Origin: Pantoea brenneri
Lineage (GTDB): Bacteria; Pseudomonadota; Gammaproteobacteria; Enterobacterales; Enterobacteriaceae
Reading direction: 5' to 3'
NCBI GenBank assembly: GCA_002095305.1
Contig: MIEI01000023.1
Location: 1 to 59,371 of the forward strand
DNA length: 59,371 bases
Shown here piece by piece: positions 52,087 through 59,371 of this stretch. The notes below the pieces were generated by a model. It ran no database searches, was not told the DNA's origin, and was given only the letters and a program-made list of their open reading frames with translations. The number at the start of each line of letters is the position of its first letter. The first letter of the stretch is position 1. The position numbers and the translations under genes were made by a program.

Positions 52087-52273
52087 AGTCGCTCACCAAT
52101 AAGTTAGCAGCGGCGTAGGCCGCCTGTTCCCTGACAGAAGAGTTTAGCGCAGTATTTGCGGCAATATCATTAAGCGCCTTCAATGCGCAGCCAATCGCAT
52201 CGGGTATGTAACCTAAATCCCCGCTGCCGATTTCGGCATATTTTCGGCGAACTAACTCACAATAATTTTGCAC
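52073..52273 (-). CDS. yaeP: YaeP family (UPF0253) protein
   Basis: A 66-residue conserved enterobacterial protein of unknown function, the same length as in E. coli ([19 protein letters not shown] and [13 protein letters not shown] shared). The start codon is GTG, strongly supported by GAGGAGG upstream. It is all-helical by pattern and has no signal peptide. It is the first gene of a yaeP-rof unit, divergent from arfB. In E. coli yaeQ lies next to yaeP; it is absent here. Confidence 0.92.
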   Translation of the reverse strand: MQNYCELVRRKYAEIGSGDLGYIPDAIGCALKALNDIAANTALNSSVREQAAYAAANLLVSDYVDK

Positions 52274-52490
52274 GTGGCCCTCCTCAGCAGAGCGTCAATA
52301 CTCTGGTTAACTGGCGACTATATCACAGCCATTTGCAGGAAATCAGCCCGCTTAAAGCAGGAACAGCACGCAAAACACTGCTAAAGTGACAGATTCCGCT
52401 GTCTGACGCGGAAAGAGTCAAAGCACAAAAGGTTAAGTTGATGAACAGGTTATCGGCAGTAAACACCCTAAGCGTACGGGAAGGTGGCAG

Positions 52491-52901
52491 ATGATTATGC
52501 TGTCACGCAGTGTTGAAATCCCGGAGAGTGAAATTGAGCTGACCGCGATTCGGGCGCAGGGCAACGGGGGACAACATGTCAATAAAGCCAGCACGGCGAT
52601 ACATTTGCGGTTCGATATTGCCGCGTCCTCGTTGCCACCCTTTTATAAACAGCGACTGCTGGCCGCCAGTCACCATCTGATTACGCGCGAAGGGATTGTG
52701 GTGATTAAGTCGCAGGAGCACCGCAGTCAGGAGATGAACCGCGAAGCGGCGCTGCAGCGTCTGGTTAATCTGATTCGGGAACTGAGTACGGTAGAAAAGG
52801 CTCGTCGTGCCACGCGGCCGACCCGCGCCTCTAAAGAACGACGGCTGGAGGGGAAAGCCCGGCGTAGTACCACTAAGTCGATGCGCGGTAAGGTGCAATA
52901 A
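52491..52901 (+). CDS. arfB: Alternative ribosome-rescue factor ArfB
   Basis: ArfB (YaeJ) hydrolyses peptidyl-tRNA on ribosomes stalled without a stop codon. The release-factor GGQ motif is in [10 protein letters not shown] near residue 27, and the basic C-terminal tail ([15 protein letters not shown], then TTKSMRGK) that enters the mRNA channel is intact. Length is 136 residues (E. coli 140). The 217 bases between it and yaeP hold the divergent promoters; no other gene is seen there. Confidence 0.95.
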   Translation: MIMLSRSVEIPESEIELTAIRAQGNGGQHVNKASTAIHLRFDIAASSLPPFYKQRLLAASHHLITREGIVVIKSQEHRSQEMNREAALQRLVNLIRELSTVEKARRATRPTRASKERRLEGKARRSTTKSMRGKVQ

Positions 52902-52924
52902 AAAACGCCCCGCAAGCGGGGCGT
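52899..52924 (-). terminator. Terminator after proS, convergent with arfB
   Basis: ACGCCCC at 52905-52911 pairs with GGGGCGT at 52918-52924 around GCAAGC. The A-run at 52899-52905 becomes the T-tract on the minus strand, so it mainly serves proS. The arfB stop codon lies inside the A-run. Confidence 0.88.
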
Positions 52925-52933
52925 CTGAAACGA

Positions 52934-54650
52934 TTACTTATTCAATGCTTTCAGCAGGAAGTCGACGATCTCATCCTGCTTGATCATCTGCTTCTCACCG
53001 GCACGGCGCGCTTTATATTCAATCTCCTGATTGTCGAGATTGCGATCGCCAATCACGATGGTGTGCGGCACGCCAATCAGTTCCATGTCAGCAAACATCA
53101 CGCCCGGACGCTCTTTACGGTCATCCAGAATGACATCCACGCCTTTGGCACGCAGCGTCGCGTACAGCTCTTCCGCCAGCTCTTTCACCCGGAACGATTT
53201 CTGCATATTCATTGGCAGAATCGCCACTTCGAACGGTGCCAGCGCCGCAGGCCAGATAATGCCGCGTTCGTCATGATTCTGTTCAATTGCCGCCGCGACC
53301 ACGCGCGTGATGCCGATGCCGTAGCAGCCCATGCTCATCACCTGGTTGCGGCCATCTTCACCCTGAACCGAGGCTTTCATCGCATCAGAGTATTTGGTGC
53401 CGAGTTGGAAGATGTGTCCCACTTCGATACCGCGTTTAATCTGCAAGGTGCCTTTGCCATCCGGGCTGAGATCGCCTTCAACCACGTTACGGATATCCGC
53501 TACGCTGGCCAGCGGCAGATCGCGCTCCCAGTTGATGCCAAAGTAGTGTTTACCGTCGACGTTTGCGCCAGCGCTGAAATCACTCATCTTCGCCACGGTA
53601 CGATCGGCGATAATCGGCATCTTCAGGCCGACCGGACCGATAGAACCTGGACCGGCACCTACGGCAGCACGGATCTCTTCTTCGGTAGCGAACACCAGCG
53701 GCGCAGCACGATGTCCGCTTTTTCCGCTTTGATCTCATTCAACTGATGATCGCCGCGCACCAGCAGGGCAACCAGCGCATGGCCGCTCTCTTCGGCACCT
53801 TTTACGATCAGCGTCTTCACCGTCTGCTCAATCGGCAGCTGGAATTGCTCTACCAGTTCGGCGATAGTTTTGGCATCTGGTGTATCAACGATGCGCATTT
53901 CCTGCGTCGGCTGAGCGCGTTCCCCGGCCGGGCAACCGCTTCGGCCAGCTCGATATTTGCCGCATAATCCGATTCAGTAGAGAAGATCACATCATCTTCA
54001 CCGCTCTGCGCCAGCACCTGGAACTCATGTGACGCGCTGCCGCCGATCGAGCCGGTATCCGCCTGCACCGCGCGGAAATCCAGCCCCATGCGAGTGAAGC
54101 TCTGGCTGTAAGCCCGGTACATTGCCTCGTATGTTTCCTGCAACGACTCCTGAGAAACGTGGAACGAGTAAGCATCTTTCATAATGAATTCACGTGAACG
54201 CATCACGCCAAAACGCGGGCGCACTTCATCACGGAATTTGGTCTGAATCTGATACAGATTTAGCGGCAGCTGCTTATAGGAGCTCAGCTCGTTACGGATC
54301 AGGTCAGTGACCACTTCTTCATGCGTCGGGCCAAGCACGAACGGACGATCATGGCGATCCGCAATACGTAACAGTTCCGGGCCATACTCTTCCCAGCGAC
54401 CGCTCTCTTGCCATAAATCGGCAGGCTGCACGACCGGCATTGAAATCTCAATCGCGCCGGCGTTGTTCATCTCTTCACGCACGATGTTTTCGACTTTTTT
54501 CAGCACGCGCACCCCGGTCGGTAACCAGGTATACAAGCCAGAAGCCAGTTTGCGGATCATACCGGCGCGCAGCATCAGCTGATGGCTGATCACTTCAGCG
54601 TCGGAAGGCGTCTCTTTCTGAGTAGAGAGCAGATATTGAGTAGTACGCAT
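52934..54650 (-). CDS. proS: Prolyl-tRNA synthetase, with two frameshifts as read
   Basis: The essential class II synthetase that charges tRNA(Pro), with an INS editing domain that removes misacylated alanine. The start is ATG 54650 ([15 protein letters not shown]). Motif 2 is in [17 protein letters not shown], and the editing domain plus the C-terminal anticodon-binding domain ([14 protein letters not shown]) follow. Two single-base losses are seen: one C in a run at 53930-53932 (restoring AEAVAPAGE) and one at about 53707 (restoring [14 protein letters not shown]). Both fall in or beside the editing domain. The repaired length is 572 residues, identical to E. coli. Two hits in an essential gene point to sequencing error. 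Confidence 0.94.
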
Positions 54651-54739
54651 TGATTACGATTCCAGTTGATCGGAAAGTCACAGACAGAATTTTGCTGGCG
54701 GTTAGTGTACCAGTGAGATCACCGGCTCAAAAGCGGGTT

Positions 54740-55447
54740 TTAACGCGGGTCGATGGCGATCACTTCCGTTCCGGCCGCGTCGATTCGCCAGCGCACATTA
54801 AAATCGATCAGCCAGGCGGCATATTCCCGCTGCTCCACTTCGCCTTTACGGTAAGCCGGACGGGGATCCTGCGCCAGGACTTCGCTGATAAAGCGCGCTA
54901 AATGCGGGTAGCGCGGCTGCAGCTGCTGCAATTGCTGTTGCGCCTGATCCGAGAAGCGGACCGGCATATCAGCGGCTGGTGCTGCCTGAGCAAAACCGGC
55001 CTCGGCGTGCGGTAAGGCTTCTGCAAACGGCAGGTAAGGTTTGATATCAACTACCGGCGTCCCGTCGACCAGATCCAGACTGCCGAGTTGCAGGATGACC
55101 TGCTGTTTATCGATATGGATGCCCTTAAGCTCAACCAGTGACATACCAATCGGATTAGGTCGGAAGGTTGAGCGGGTCGCGAAAACCCCGATGCGCGCAT
55201 TGCCGCCGAGACGGGGCGGACGTACCGTTGGTCGCCAGCCACCCGCCATGGTCTGATGGAACACGAACAGCAGCCACAGATGGCTGAAAGCTTCCAGCCC
55301 GCGCACTGCTTCCGGCTGGTTATAAGGTGCCAGCAGGTGCAGCTCGCCGCCGCCATCCTGCACCAGGCCAGGCTGGCGCGGTACGGCAAACTTCTCTTTC
55401 CACGGCGAGCGGATTACCCCAATTTGCGCAAAGGCGAAGTCACTCAT
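54740..55447 (-). CDS. trmO: tRNA (adenine(37)-N6)-methyltransferase TrmO
   Basis: TrmO (formerly YaeB/TsaA) N6-methylates threonylcarbamoyladenosine at position 37 of tRNA(Thr) using SAM, through an unusual beta-barrel fold. The 235 residues equal E. coli. Conserved blocks are IGVIRSPWKEKFAVPRQPG, FHQTMAGGWRPTVRPPRLGG and FATRSTFRPNPIGMSLVEL, plus DGTPVVDIKPYLPF. Its ATG overlaps the rcsF stop (ATGA), so translation is coupled. Confidence 0.96.
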   Translation of the reverse strand: MSDFAFAQIGVIRSPWKEKFAVPRQPGLVQDGGGELHLLAPYNQPEAVRGLEAFSHLWLLFVFHQTMAGGWRPTVRPPRLGGNARIGVFATRSTFRPNPIGMSLVELKGIHIDKQQVILQLGSLDLVDGTPVVDIKPYLPFAEALPHAEAGFAQAAPAADMPVRFSDQAQQQLQQLQPRYPHLARFISEVLAQDPRPAYRKGEVEQREYAAWLIDFNVRWRIDAAGTEVIAIDPR

Positions 55448-55842
55448 TGATTACTGACTTTCAGCGCCGAACCCTGGCACACCGCCTGGCGATAGCAGCC
55501 TGGCGTACCGGTTACGATTTCGCATTTATGCAGCAGTACCGCATTGGCTTTCATCTGAGAGGCGCGGATCTGCAGGCGTTTACGTGCTGTGGCGATGTTA
55601 GCGGGTGAGTTCTGATTACTGATCTGACAATCTTCAGCAGAGACTTCGCCGAGATCGCGGAACGGTTTGCTGACCAGATCGGCCGCATCGGTATAGAGCT
55701 TAACCGGCGCAGGACGTGGCGTAGGTTTACGGGTCGGTTCGCTGGATTGCTGCGGACGAGAAGGTGCGCTGCTTATTGGGTGATATTCGTGAACACACCC
55801 GGTCAGCATCAATGCTAACAAGCAGAGCGGTAAAAAACGCAT
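55444..55842 (-). CDS. rcsF: Outer-membrane lipoprotein RcsF, envelope-stress sensor
   Basis: RcsF detects outer-membrane and peptidoglycan damage and switches on the Rcs phosphorelay by relieving IgaA inhibition. The lipoprotein signal ends in the lipobox LTGC, with cysteine at about residue 16. A proline-rich linker follows (PTRKPTPRPAPVK), then the signalling domain with four cysteines (EDCQ, HKCE, TPGCYRQAVC) that form two nonconsecutive disulfides in E. coli. The start at 55842 gives 132 residues (E. coli 134); an in-frame codon upstream would spoil the signal peptide. It is close to BamA functionally, since RcsF is threaded through porins by BamA. Confidence 0.95.
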   Translation of the reverse strand: MRFLPLCLLALMLTGCVHEYHPISSAPSRPQQSSEPTRKPTPRPAPVKLYTDAADLVSKPFRDLGEVSAEDCQISNQNSPANIATARKRLQIRASQMKANAVLLHKCEIVTGTPGCYRQAVCQGSALKVSNQ

Positions 55843-55929
55843 GGCAACATCCTCAAGTTTCAAAAAGTGGCGTTATTGAAACAAGGACCAGAATAAATAA
55901 CAAGTCGGGCAGGGCACCCAATAACAGAA

Positions 55930-55950
55930 AGGGCGGCATAGCGCCGCCCT
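55930..55950 (-). terminator. Hairpin after metQ
   Basis: AGGGCGGC at 55930-55937 pairs with GCCGCCCT at 55943-55950 around ATAGC. On the minus strand TTTCTGTTATT follows, a modest T-tract. It probably ends metNIQ transcripts. Confidence 0.75.
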
Positions 55951-55970
55951 GGAAGAGAGGAGTAACCGAA

Positions 55971-56786
55971 TTACCAGCCTTTAACGGCGCCGCCGTTGAA
56001 GACTTTGTTTGCGGCTTCGTTGACTTCGTCAGACTGGTAAGCCTGTACGAACTTCTTCACGTTTTCCGCATCTTTATTGTCTTCACGTGCCACAATCAGG
56101 TTCACGTAAGGAGAATCTTTATCTTCGACAAAGATGCCATCTTTAGCCGGCGTCAGACCGATCTGGCTGGCGTAGGTGGTATTGATAACCGCCAGCGCAA
56201 TCTGCTGATCGTCGAGTGAGCGCGGCAGCTGTGGCGCTTCCAGCTCAACAATTTTCAGATGTTTTGGGTTCTCGGTGATATCCAGTGAGGTCGGCAGCAG
56301 GCCCACGCCATCTTTCAGCTGGATCAGACCCACTTTCTGCAGCAGCAGCAGGGTACGGCCCAGGTTGGTCGGGTCGTTAGGAATCGCGACCTGAGCTCCG
56401 TCCTGCAACTCATCCAGTGACTTAATCTTTTTCGAGTAGCCCGCGATAGGGTAGACGAAGGAGTTACCGACTGATACCAGCTTGTAGCCACGATCTTTGA
56501 TCTGCTGATCCAGATACGGCTTGTGCTGGAAAGCATTGGCGTCGATGTCGCCTTTGCTCAGCGCTTCGTTAGGCAGCACGTAATCGTTAAACGTCACCAG
56601 TTCAACGTCGAGGCCATATTTCTCTTTCGCGACTTTCTGCGCTGCTTCAGCTACCTGCTGCTCAGCACCGACAATCACGCCCACTTTAATATGGTTGGGA
56701 TCTTTCTCTTTTTGATCGCATCCTGCCAGCGCAATTGCGCCAATCAGTGCACCCACAGCGGCAATTTTTTTAAATCTGAAAGACAT
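55971..56786 (-). CDS. metQ: Methionine ABC transporter substrate-binding lipoprotein MetQ
   Basis: MetQ binds D- and L-methionine and delivers them to MetNI. The 271 residues equal E. coli. The lipobox LAGC is at about residue 23, after ALIGAIA. NLPA-family blocks follow: HIKVGVIVGAE, NDYVLPNEALSKGDIDANAF-type sequence (NEALSKGDIDANAFQHKPYL), and AIPNDPTNLGRTLLLLQ. It is the last gene of the operon, 29 bases after the repaired metI stop, with AAAGGA before the start. Confidence 0.97.
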   Translation of the reverse strand: MSFRFKKIAAVGALIGAIALAGCDQKEKDPNHIKVGVIVGAEQQVAEAAQKVAKEKYGLDVELVTFNDYVLPNEALSKGDIDANAFQHKPYLDQQIKDRGYKLVSVGNSFVYPIAGYSKKIKSLDELQDGAQVAIPNDPTNLGRTLLLLQKVGLIQLKDGVGLLPTSLDITENPKHLKIVELEAPQLPRSLDDQQIALAVINTTYASQIGLTPAKDGIFVEDKDSPYVNLIVAREDNKDAENVKKFVQAYQSDEVNEAANKVFNGGAVKGW

Positions 56787-56815
56787 ATCCTTTCCTTAAT
56801 AGTGATATTGCTGGC

Positions 56816-57468
56816 TTACTTATGGGACACCGCACGTACGATGCGGTCACCACAGAATTGAATGAGATACACCAAAACCACTAACAACACCAATACCGTA
56901 TTCATCACCGTGGCGTTGTAGCGATATAACCGTACTGATAACCGATCTGACCCAGACCGCCTGCTCCCACTGCGCCGCCCATTGCGGAGTAACCGACCAG
57001 CGTAATCAGGGTGATGGTCGCCGCGTTGACCAGGCCAGGCATCGCTTCAGGTAACAGAACCTTGCGGATAATCTGCATTGGCGTGGCGCCCATCGCGCGT
57101 GACGCTTCAATCAGTCCGGTGGGCAGTTCCAGCAGAGCATTTTCCACCATACGTGCAATAAAAGGTGCGGCGCCGACGGTTAACGGCACAATCGCGGCCT
57201 GTAAGCCAATCGACGTACCGACGATGACGCGGGTAAACGGAATCATCCAGACCAGCAGGATAATAAAAGGAATCGAACGGAAGATATTCACCAGCGCCGA
57301 GAGCACGCGGTAGAGCCCCTGATTCTGCAGAATCTGTCCCGGACGGGTGACATACAGCAACACGCCGACTGGCAGACCCAACACAAAGCCAAAGAAGCCC
57401 GAGACAAAGGTCATCATCAGCGTTTCCCATACGCCGCGCCCCAGCAACCACATCATCGCCTCAGACAT
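56816..57468 (-). CDS. metI: Methionine ABC transporter permease MetI, frameshifted as read
   Basis: The inner-membrane channel of the methionine importer, with about five membrane helices. The EAA loop that contacts MetN is [20 protein letters not shown] near residue 140. The frame breaks at about 56922: after YQYGYI the codons should read GGC-TAC-AAC, but one G is missing, giving a premature stop. Restoring it gives [13 protein letters not shown] and the last helix, ending at 56816 with 217 residues, exactly the E. coli length. It overlaps metN by eight bases. Confidence 0.95.
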
Positions 57469-58492
57469 AACCTAACACCTCTACTTTCACGTGATTCTCC
57501 TGCAGCCAGGCGATGGCCTGACGGGTATCGCTTTCTGTGCCGTGCATTTCGGCCAGCATAATGCCGAACTTCACACCGCCGGCATAATCCATCTGGGCAC
57601 TGATAATGTTGTTATTGACGTTGTAACGGCGTGCCGCTTCCGACAACAGCGGTGCATCGACAGATTTGCCGGTGAACTCCAGACGCAGCAGCGGCACACT
57701 ATCGTGGCTGGCGGCGGCGGATAGACGCTGCTGATAGTCATCCGGGATATCCAGATGCAGCGTCGACTGAATGAACTGCTGCGCCAGCGGCGTTTTCGGA
57801 TGTGAGAAGACTTCACTGACGCTATCTTTCTCAATCAGTTCACCCTGACTGATGACGGCGACCTGGTCACAGATGCGTTTCACCACATCCATCTCATGGG
57901 TGATCAGCAGAATGGTCAGGCCGAGCCGGCGGTTAATGTCTTTCAGCAGCTCCAGAATCGAGCGGGTCGTGGCCGGATCGAGGGCGCTGGTGGCTTCATC
58001 ACACAGCAGCACCTTAGGATTACTGGCCAGGGCACGGGCAATCGCGACGCGTTGCTTCTGGCCGCCGGAAAGGTTTGCGGGCCATGCATCATGCTTATCG
58101 GACAGGCCGACCAGCTCCAGCAGTTCAGCGACTCGCGCCTTAATCTGCTCGCGTGACAGGTTACCCAGCTCCAGCGGCAGCGAAACGTTGCCGGCGACGG
58201 TGCGGGAATTCATCAGGTTAAAGTGCTGAAAGATCATGCCGATCTGACGACGCGCCTGGGTCAGCTGGCGTTCGTTAAGCGCGGTCAGGTCAGCGCCATC
58301 CACCAGTACCCGGCCCGAAGTAGGGCGTTCAAGCAGGTTAACGCAACGAATCAATGTACTTTTGCCGGCACCGGAAGCCCCGATGACGCCATAAATTTGT
58401 CCGGCAGGCACGTGCAGACTGACGTCAGATAACGCCTGAATGGTACGGTTGCCTTGCTGAAACACCTTGGTGATATTTTCTAATTTAATCAT
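57461..58492 (-). CDS. metN: Methionine ABC transporter ATP-binding protein MetN
   Basis: The ATPase of the methionine importer. Walker [10 protein letters not shown] near residue 38, signature LSGGQKQRV, Walker [12 protein letters not shown] and the switch histidine in LLITHEMD are all present. The C-terminal C2 (ACT-like) domain, which binds methionine and inhibits the transporter from inside, is recognisable from about residue 265 onward. Length is 343 residues, as in E. coli. It is the first gene of metNIQ, behind a MetJ box. Confidence 0.97.
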   Translation of the reverse strand: MIKLENITKVFQQGNRTIQALSDVSLHVPAGQIYGVIGASGAGKSTLIRCVNLLERPTSGRVLVDGADLTALNERQLTQARRQIGMIFQHFNLMNSRTVAGNVSLPLELGNLSREQIKARVAELLELVGLSDKHDAWPANLSGGQKQRVAIARALASNPKVLLCDEATSALDPATTRSILELLKDINRRLGLTILLITHEMDVVKRICDQVAVISQGELIEKDSVSEVFSHPKTPLAQQFIQSTLHLDIPDDYQQRLSAAASHDSVPLLRLEFTGKSVDAPLLSEAARRYNVNNNIISAQMDYAGGVKFGIMLAEMHGTESDTRQAIAWLQENHVKVEVLGYV

Positions 58493-58575
58493 TACGTTAT
58501 TTATTATCGTGTTGCGTTGTCCGTGGTGTGGCAGGCGGTTAAGCCTGATATGCTGTCAAAGCTGGATGGATGGTA

Positions 58576-58591
58576 AGGCATCCAGACGTCT
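58576..58591 (-). promoter_or_regulatory. MetJ operator upstream of metN
   Basis: AGACGTCT at 58584-58591 is a perfect met box. The adjoining 8-mer (plus 58576-58583; GGATGCCT on the minus strand) matches 5 of 8. MetJ-SAM binds tandem 8-base boxes, so this pair about 85 bases before metN should mediate methionine repression. Further tandem units are weak. Confidence 0.8.
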
Positions 58592-58680
58592 AAATCAATG
58601 GAAGTGATTCAATCTGGCATTCTCCCTTTTATAGCAATCATGCGATACTGATCGGCAATTTTTACAGCAGGAGTTTCTAC

Positions 58681-59241
58681 GTGGCGAATAAAGTCCCAGC
58701 CATTTTTCTTGATCGCGATGGCACCCTTAACGTCGACCATGGCTATGTCCATGAAATTGATGATTTCCAGTTCATTGACGGCACTATTGAGGCGCTGCAG
58801 CAACTGAAGCAGATGGGTTTTGCGCTGGTGGTGGTGACCAATCAGTCTGGCATTGCGCGCGGCATGTTTACTGAAGATACCTTTATGCGCCTGACCGAGT
58901 GGATGGACTGGTCATTAGCCGATCGCGATGTGGATCTGGATGGCATCTATTTCTGTCCGCATCATCCTGAGGCGGCGGTCGAAGAGTTCCGCCAGGAGTG
59001 TGATTGCCGCAAACCGCAGCCGGGCATGCTGTTAACCGCCCAGCAGGAACTGCATATTGATATGGCCGCTTCTTATATGGTGGGTGACAAGCTGGAAGAT
59101 ATGCTGGCGGGTCAGGCTGCGGGTGTCGGTAAAAAAGTACTGGTGCGCAGCGGTAAGCCGGTCACCGCCGAAGGCGAAGCCGCAGCAGACTGGGTAATTG
59201 ATAGCCTTGCCGCGCTGCCGGCACGCATCAAACAGGGCTAA
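58681..59241 (+). CDS. gmhB: D-glycero-beta-D-manno-heptose 1,7-bisphosphate 7-phosphatase
   Basis: GmhB removes the 7-phosphate in the ADP-heptose pathway for the LPS inner core. It is a HAD phosphatase: the nucleophile motif [11 protein letters not shown] is near residue 8, [11 protein letters not shown] is motif II, and the zinc-binding cysteine/histidine loop is CPHHPE with CDCRKP. The metal site VGDKLEDM follows. The start is GTG with CAGGAG upstream. Length is 186 residues (E. coli 191). Divergent from metN, and directly upstream of an rRNA operon as in E. coli. Confidence 0.97.
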   Translation: MANKVPAIFLDRDGTLNVDHGYVHEIDDFQFIDGTIEALQQLKQMGFALVVVTNQSGIARGMFTEDTFMRLTEWMDWSLADRDVDLDGIYFCPHHPEAAVEEFRQECDCRKPQPGMLLTAQQELHIDMAASYMVGDKLEDMLAGQAAGVGKKVLVRSGKPVTAEGEAAADWVIDSLAALPARIKQG

Positions 59242-59295
59242 AACGGCGCTTTTGTGCAAATTTCAGACGAACAGCAAAAAAGTTTGAATTTGCAC

Positions 59296-59323
59296 TTGCG
59301 CTATCTGAAGCGTTCCCTATAAT
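59296..59323 (+). promoter_or_regulatory. rRNA operon P1 promoter
   Basis: TTGCGC at 59296-59301 and a perfect TATAAT at 59318-59323 are 16 bases apart, followed by a GC-rich discriminator (GCGCCTCC) and an A/T-rich UP-element-like stretch upstream (near 59270-59292). This is the layout of enterobacterial rrn P1 promoters, which depend on the UP element and Fis and are inhibited by ppGpp-DksA. E. coli rrnH lies at this place, after gmhB. The rRNA genes themselves are beyond the window. Confidence 0.85.
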
Positions 59324-59371
59324 GCGCCTCCACTGACACGGAATACCGGCTTACGGAGAGACGGGTCAGCA

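Noticed and set aside
59324..59371. Start of a 16S rRNA gene
   Set aside because: The window ends in the P1 leader; no mature 16S sequence is present.

Overview
This window is a stretch of conserved chromosome from a gammaproteobacterium of the order Enterobacterales. Nearly every gene has a full-length counterpart in the Escherichia coli dksA-to-rrnH interval (about minutes 3.5-5), in the same order and orientation. Several E. coli neighbours are missing (clcA, yadS, yaeI, yaeQ, nlpE, yaeF), and a c-type cytochrome gene and a small exported-protein gene are present instead. The moderately high GC content and the divergence level suggest Erwinia/Pantoea-like relatives, but the genus is an inference I cannot settle from sequence alone.

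Layout. 1-2.8 kb: leftward gluQ (cut by the window edge), dksA, sfsA and thpR. 2.9-8 kb: rightward hrpB and mrcB (PBP1B). 8.1-14.1 kb: the Fur-box-controlled ferrichrome uptake operon fhuACDB. 14.1-17.8 kb: hemL, erpA, a small exported protein, btuF and mtnN. 17.9-22.3 kb: dgt, degP (with a recognisable sigma-E promoter) and cdaR. 22.4-27.4 kb: leftward yaeH, dapD, glnD and map. 27.5-47.3 kb: the large rightward translation and envelope cluster rpsB-tsf-pyrH-frr-dxr-uppS-cdsA-rseP-bamA-skp-lpxD-fabZ-lpxA-lpxB-rnhB-dnaE-accA. 47.5-51.9 kb: ldcC, yaeR, tilS and a cytochrome c. 51.8-58.5 kb: rof-yaeP, arfB, proS, rcsF-trmO and metNIQ (with a MetJ box). 58.7-59.4 kb: gmhB, then the P1 promoter of an rRNA operon whose genes lie beyond the right edge.

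How the genes work together. The 27.5-47.3 kb cluster joins translation factors (S2, EF-Ts, RRF), UMP kinase, isoprenoid and undecaprenyl-phosphate supply (dxr, uppS), CDP-diacylglycerol synthesis (cdsA), sigma-E activation (rseP), outer-membrane protein assembly (bamA, skp), the first lipid A steps (lpxD, lpxA, lpxB), fatty-acid synthesis (fabZ, accA) and DNA replication (dnaE, rnhB). degP and rcsF add periplasmic quality control and envelope-stress sensing. fhuACDB and btuF/mtnN handle siderophore, vitamin B12 and methylthioadenosine traffic. metNIQ imports methionine.

Sequence quality matters here. At least six genes (hrpB, hemL, degP, lpxB, proS twice, metI) and probably the cytochrome c gene contain frameshifts. 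Each is repaired by restoring one or two bases, mostly in short G/C runs, and the repaired lengths of hemL, lpxB, proS and metI equal the E. coli proteins. lpxB and proS are essential, so I read these as consensus errors and not as gene decay. No mobile element, CRISPR array or obviously new defence or metabolic system was found. The most interesting unexplained signals are non-coding: a strong hairpin between lpxD and fabZ, a perfect palindrome in front of map, a palindrome in front of cdaR, and structured RNA between pyrH and frr.
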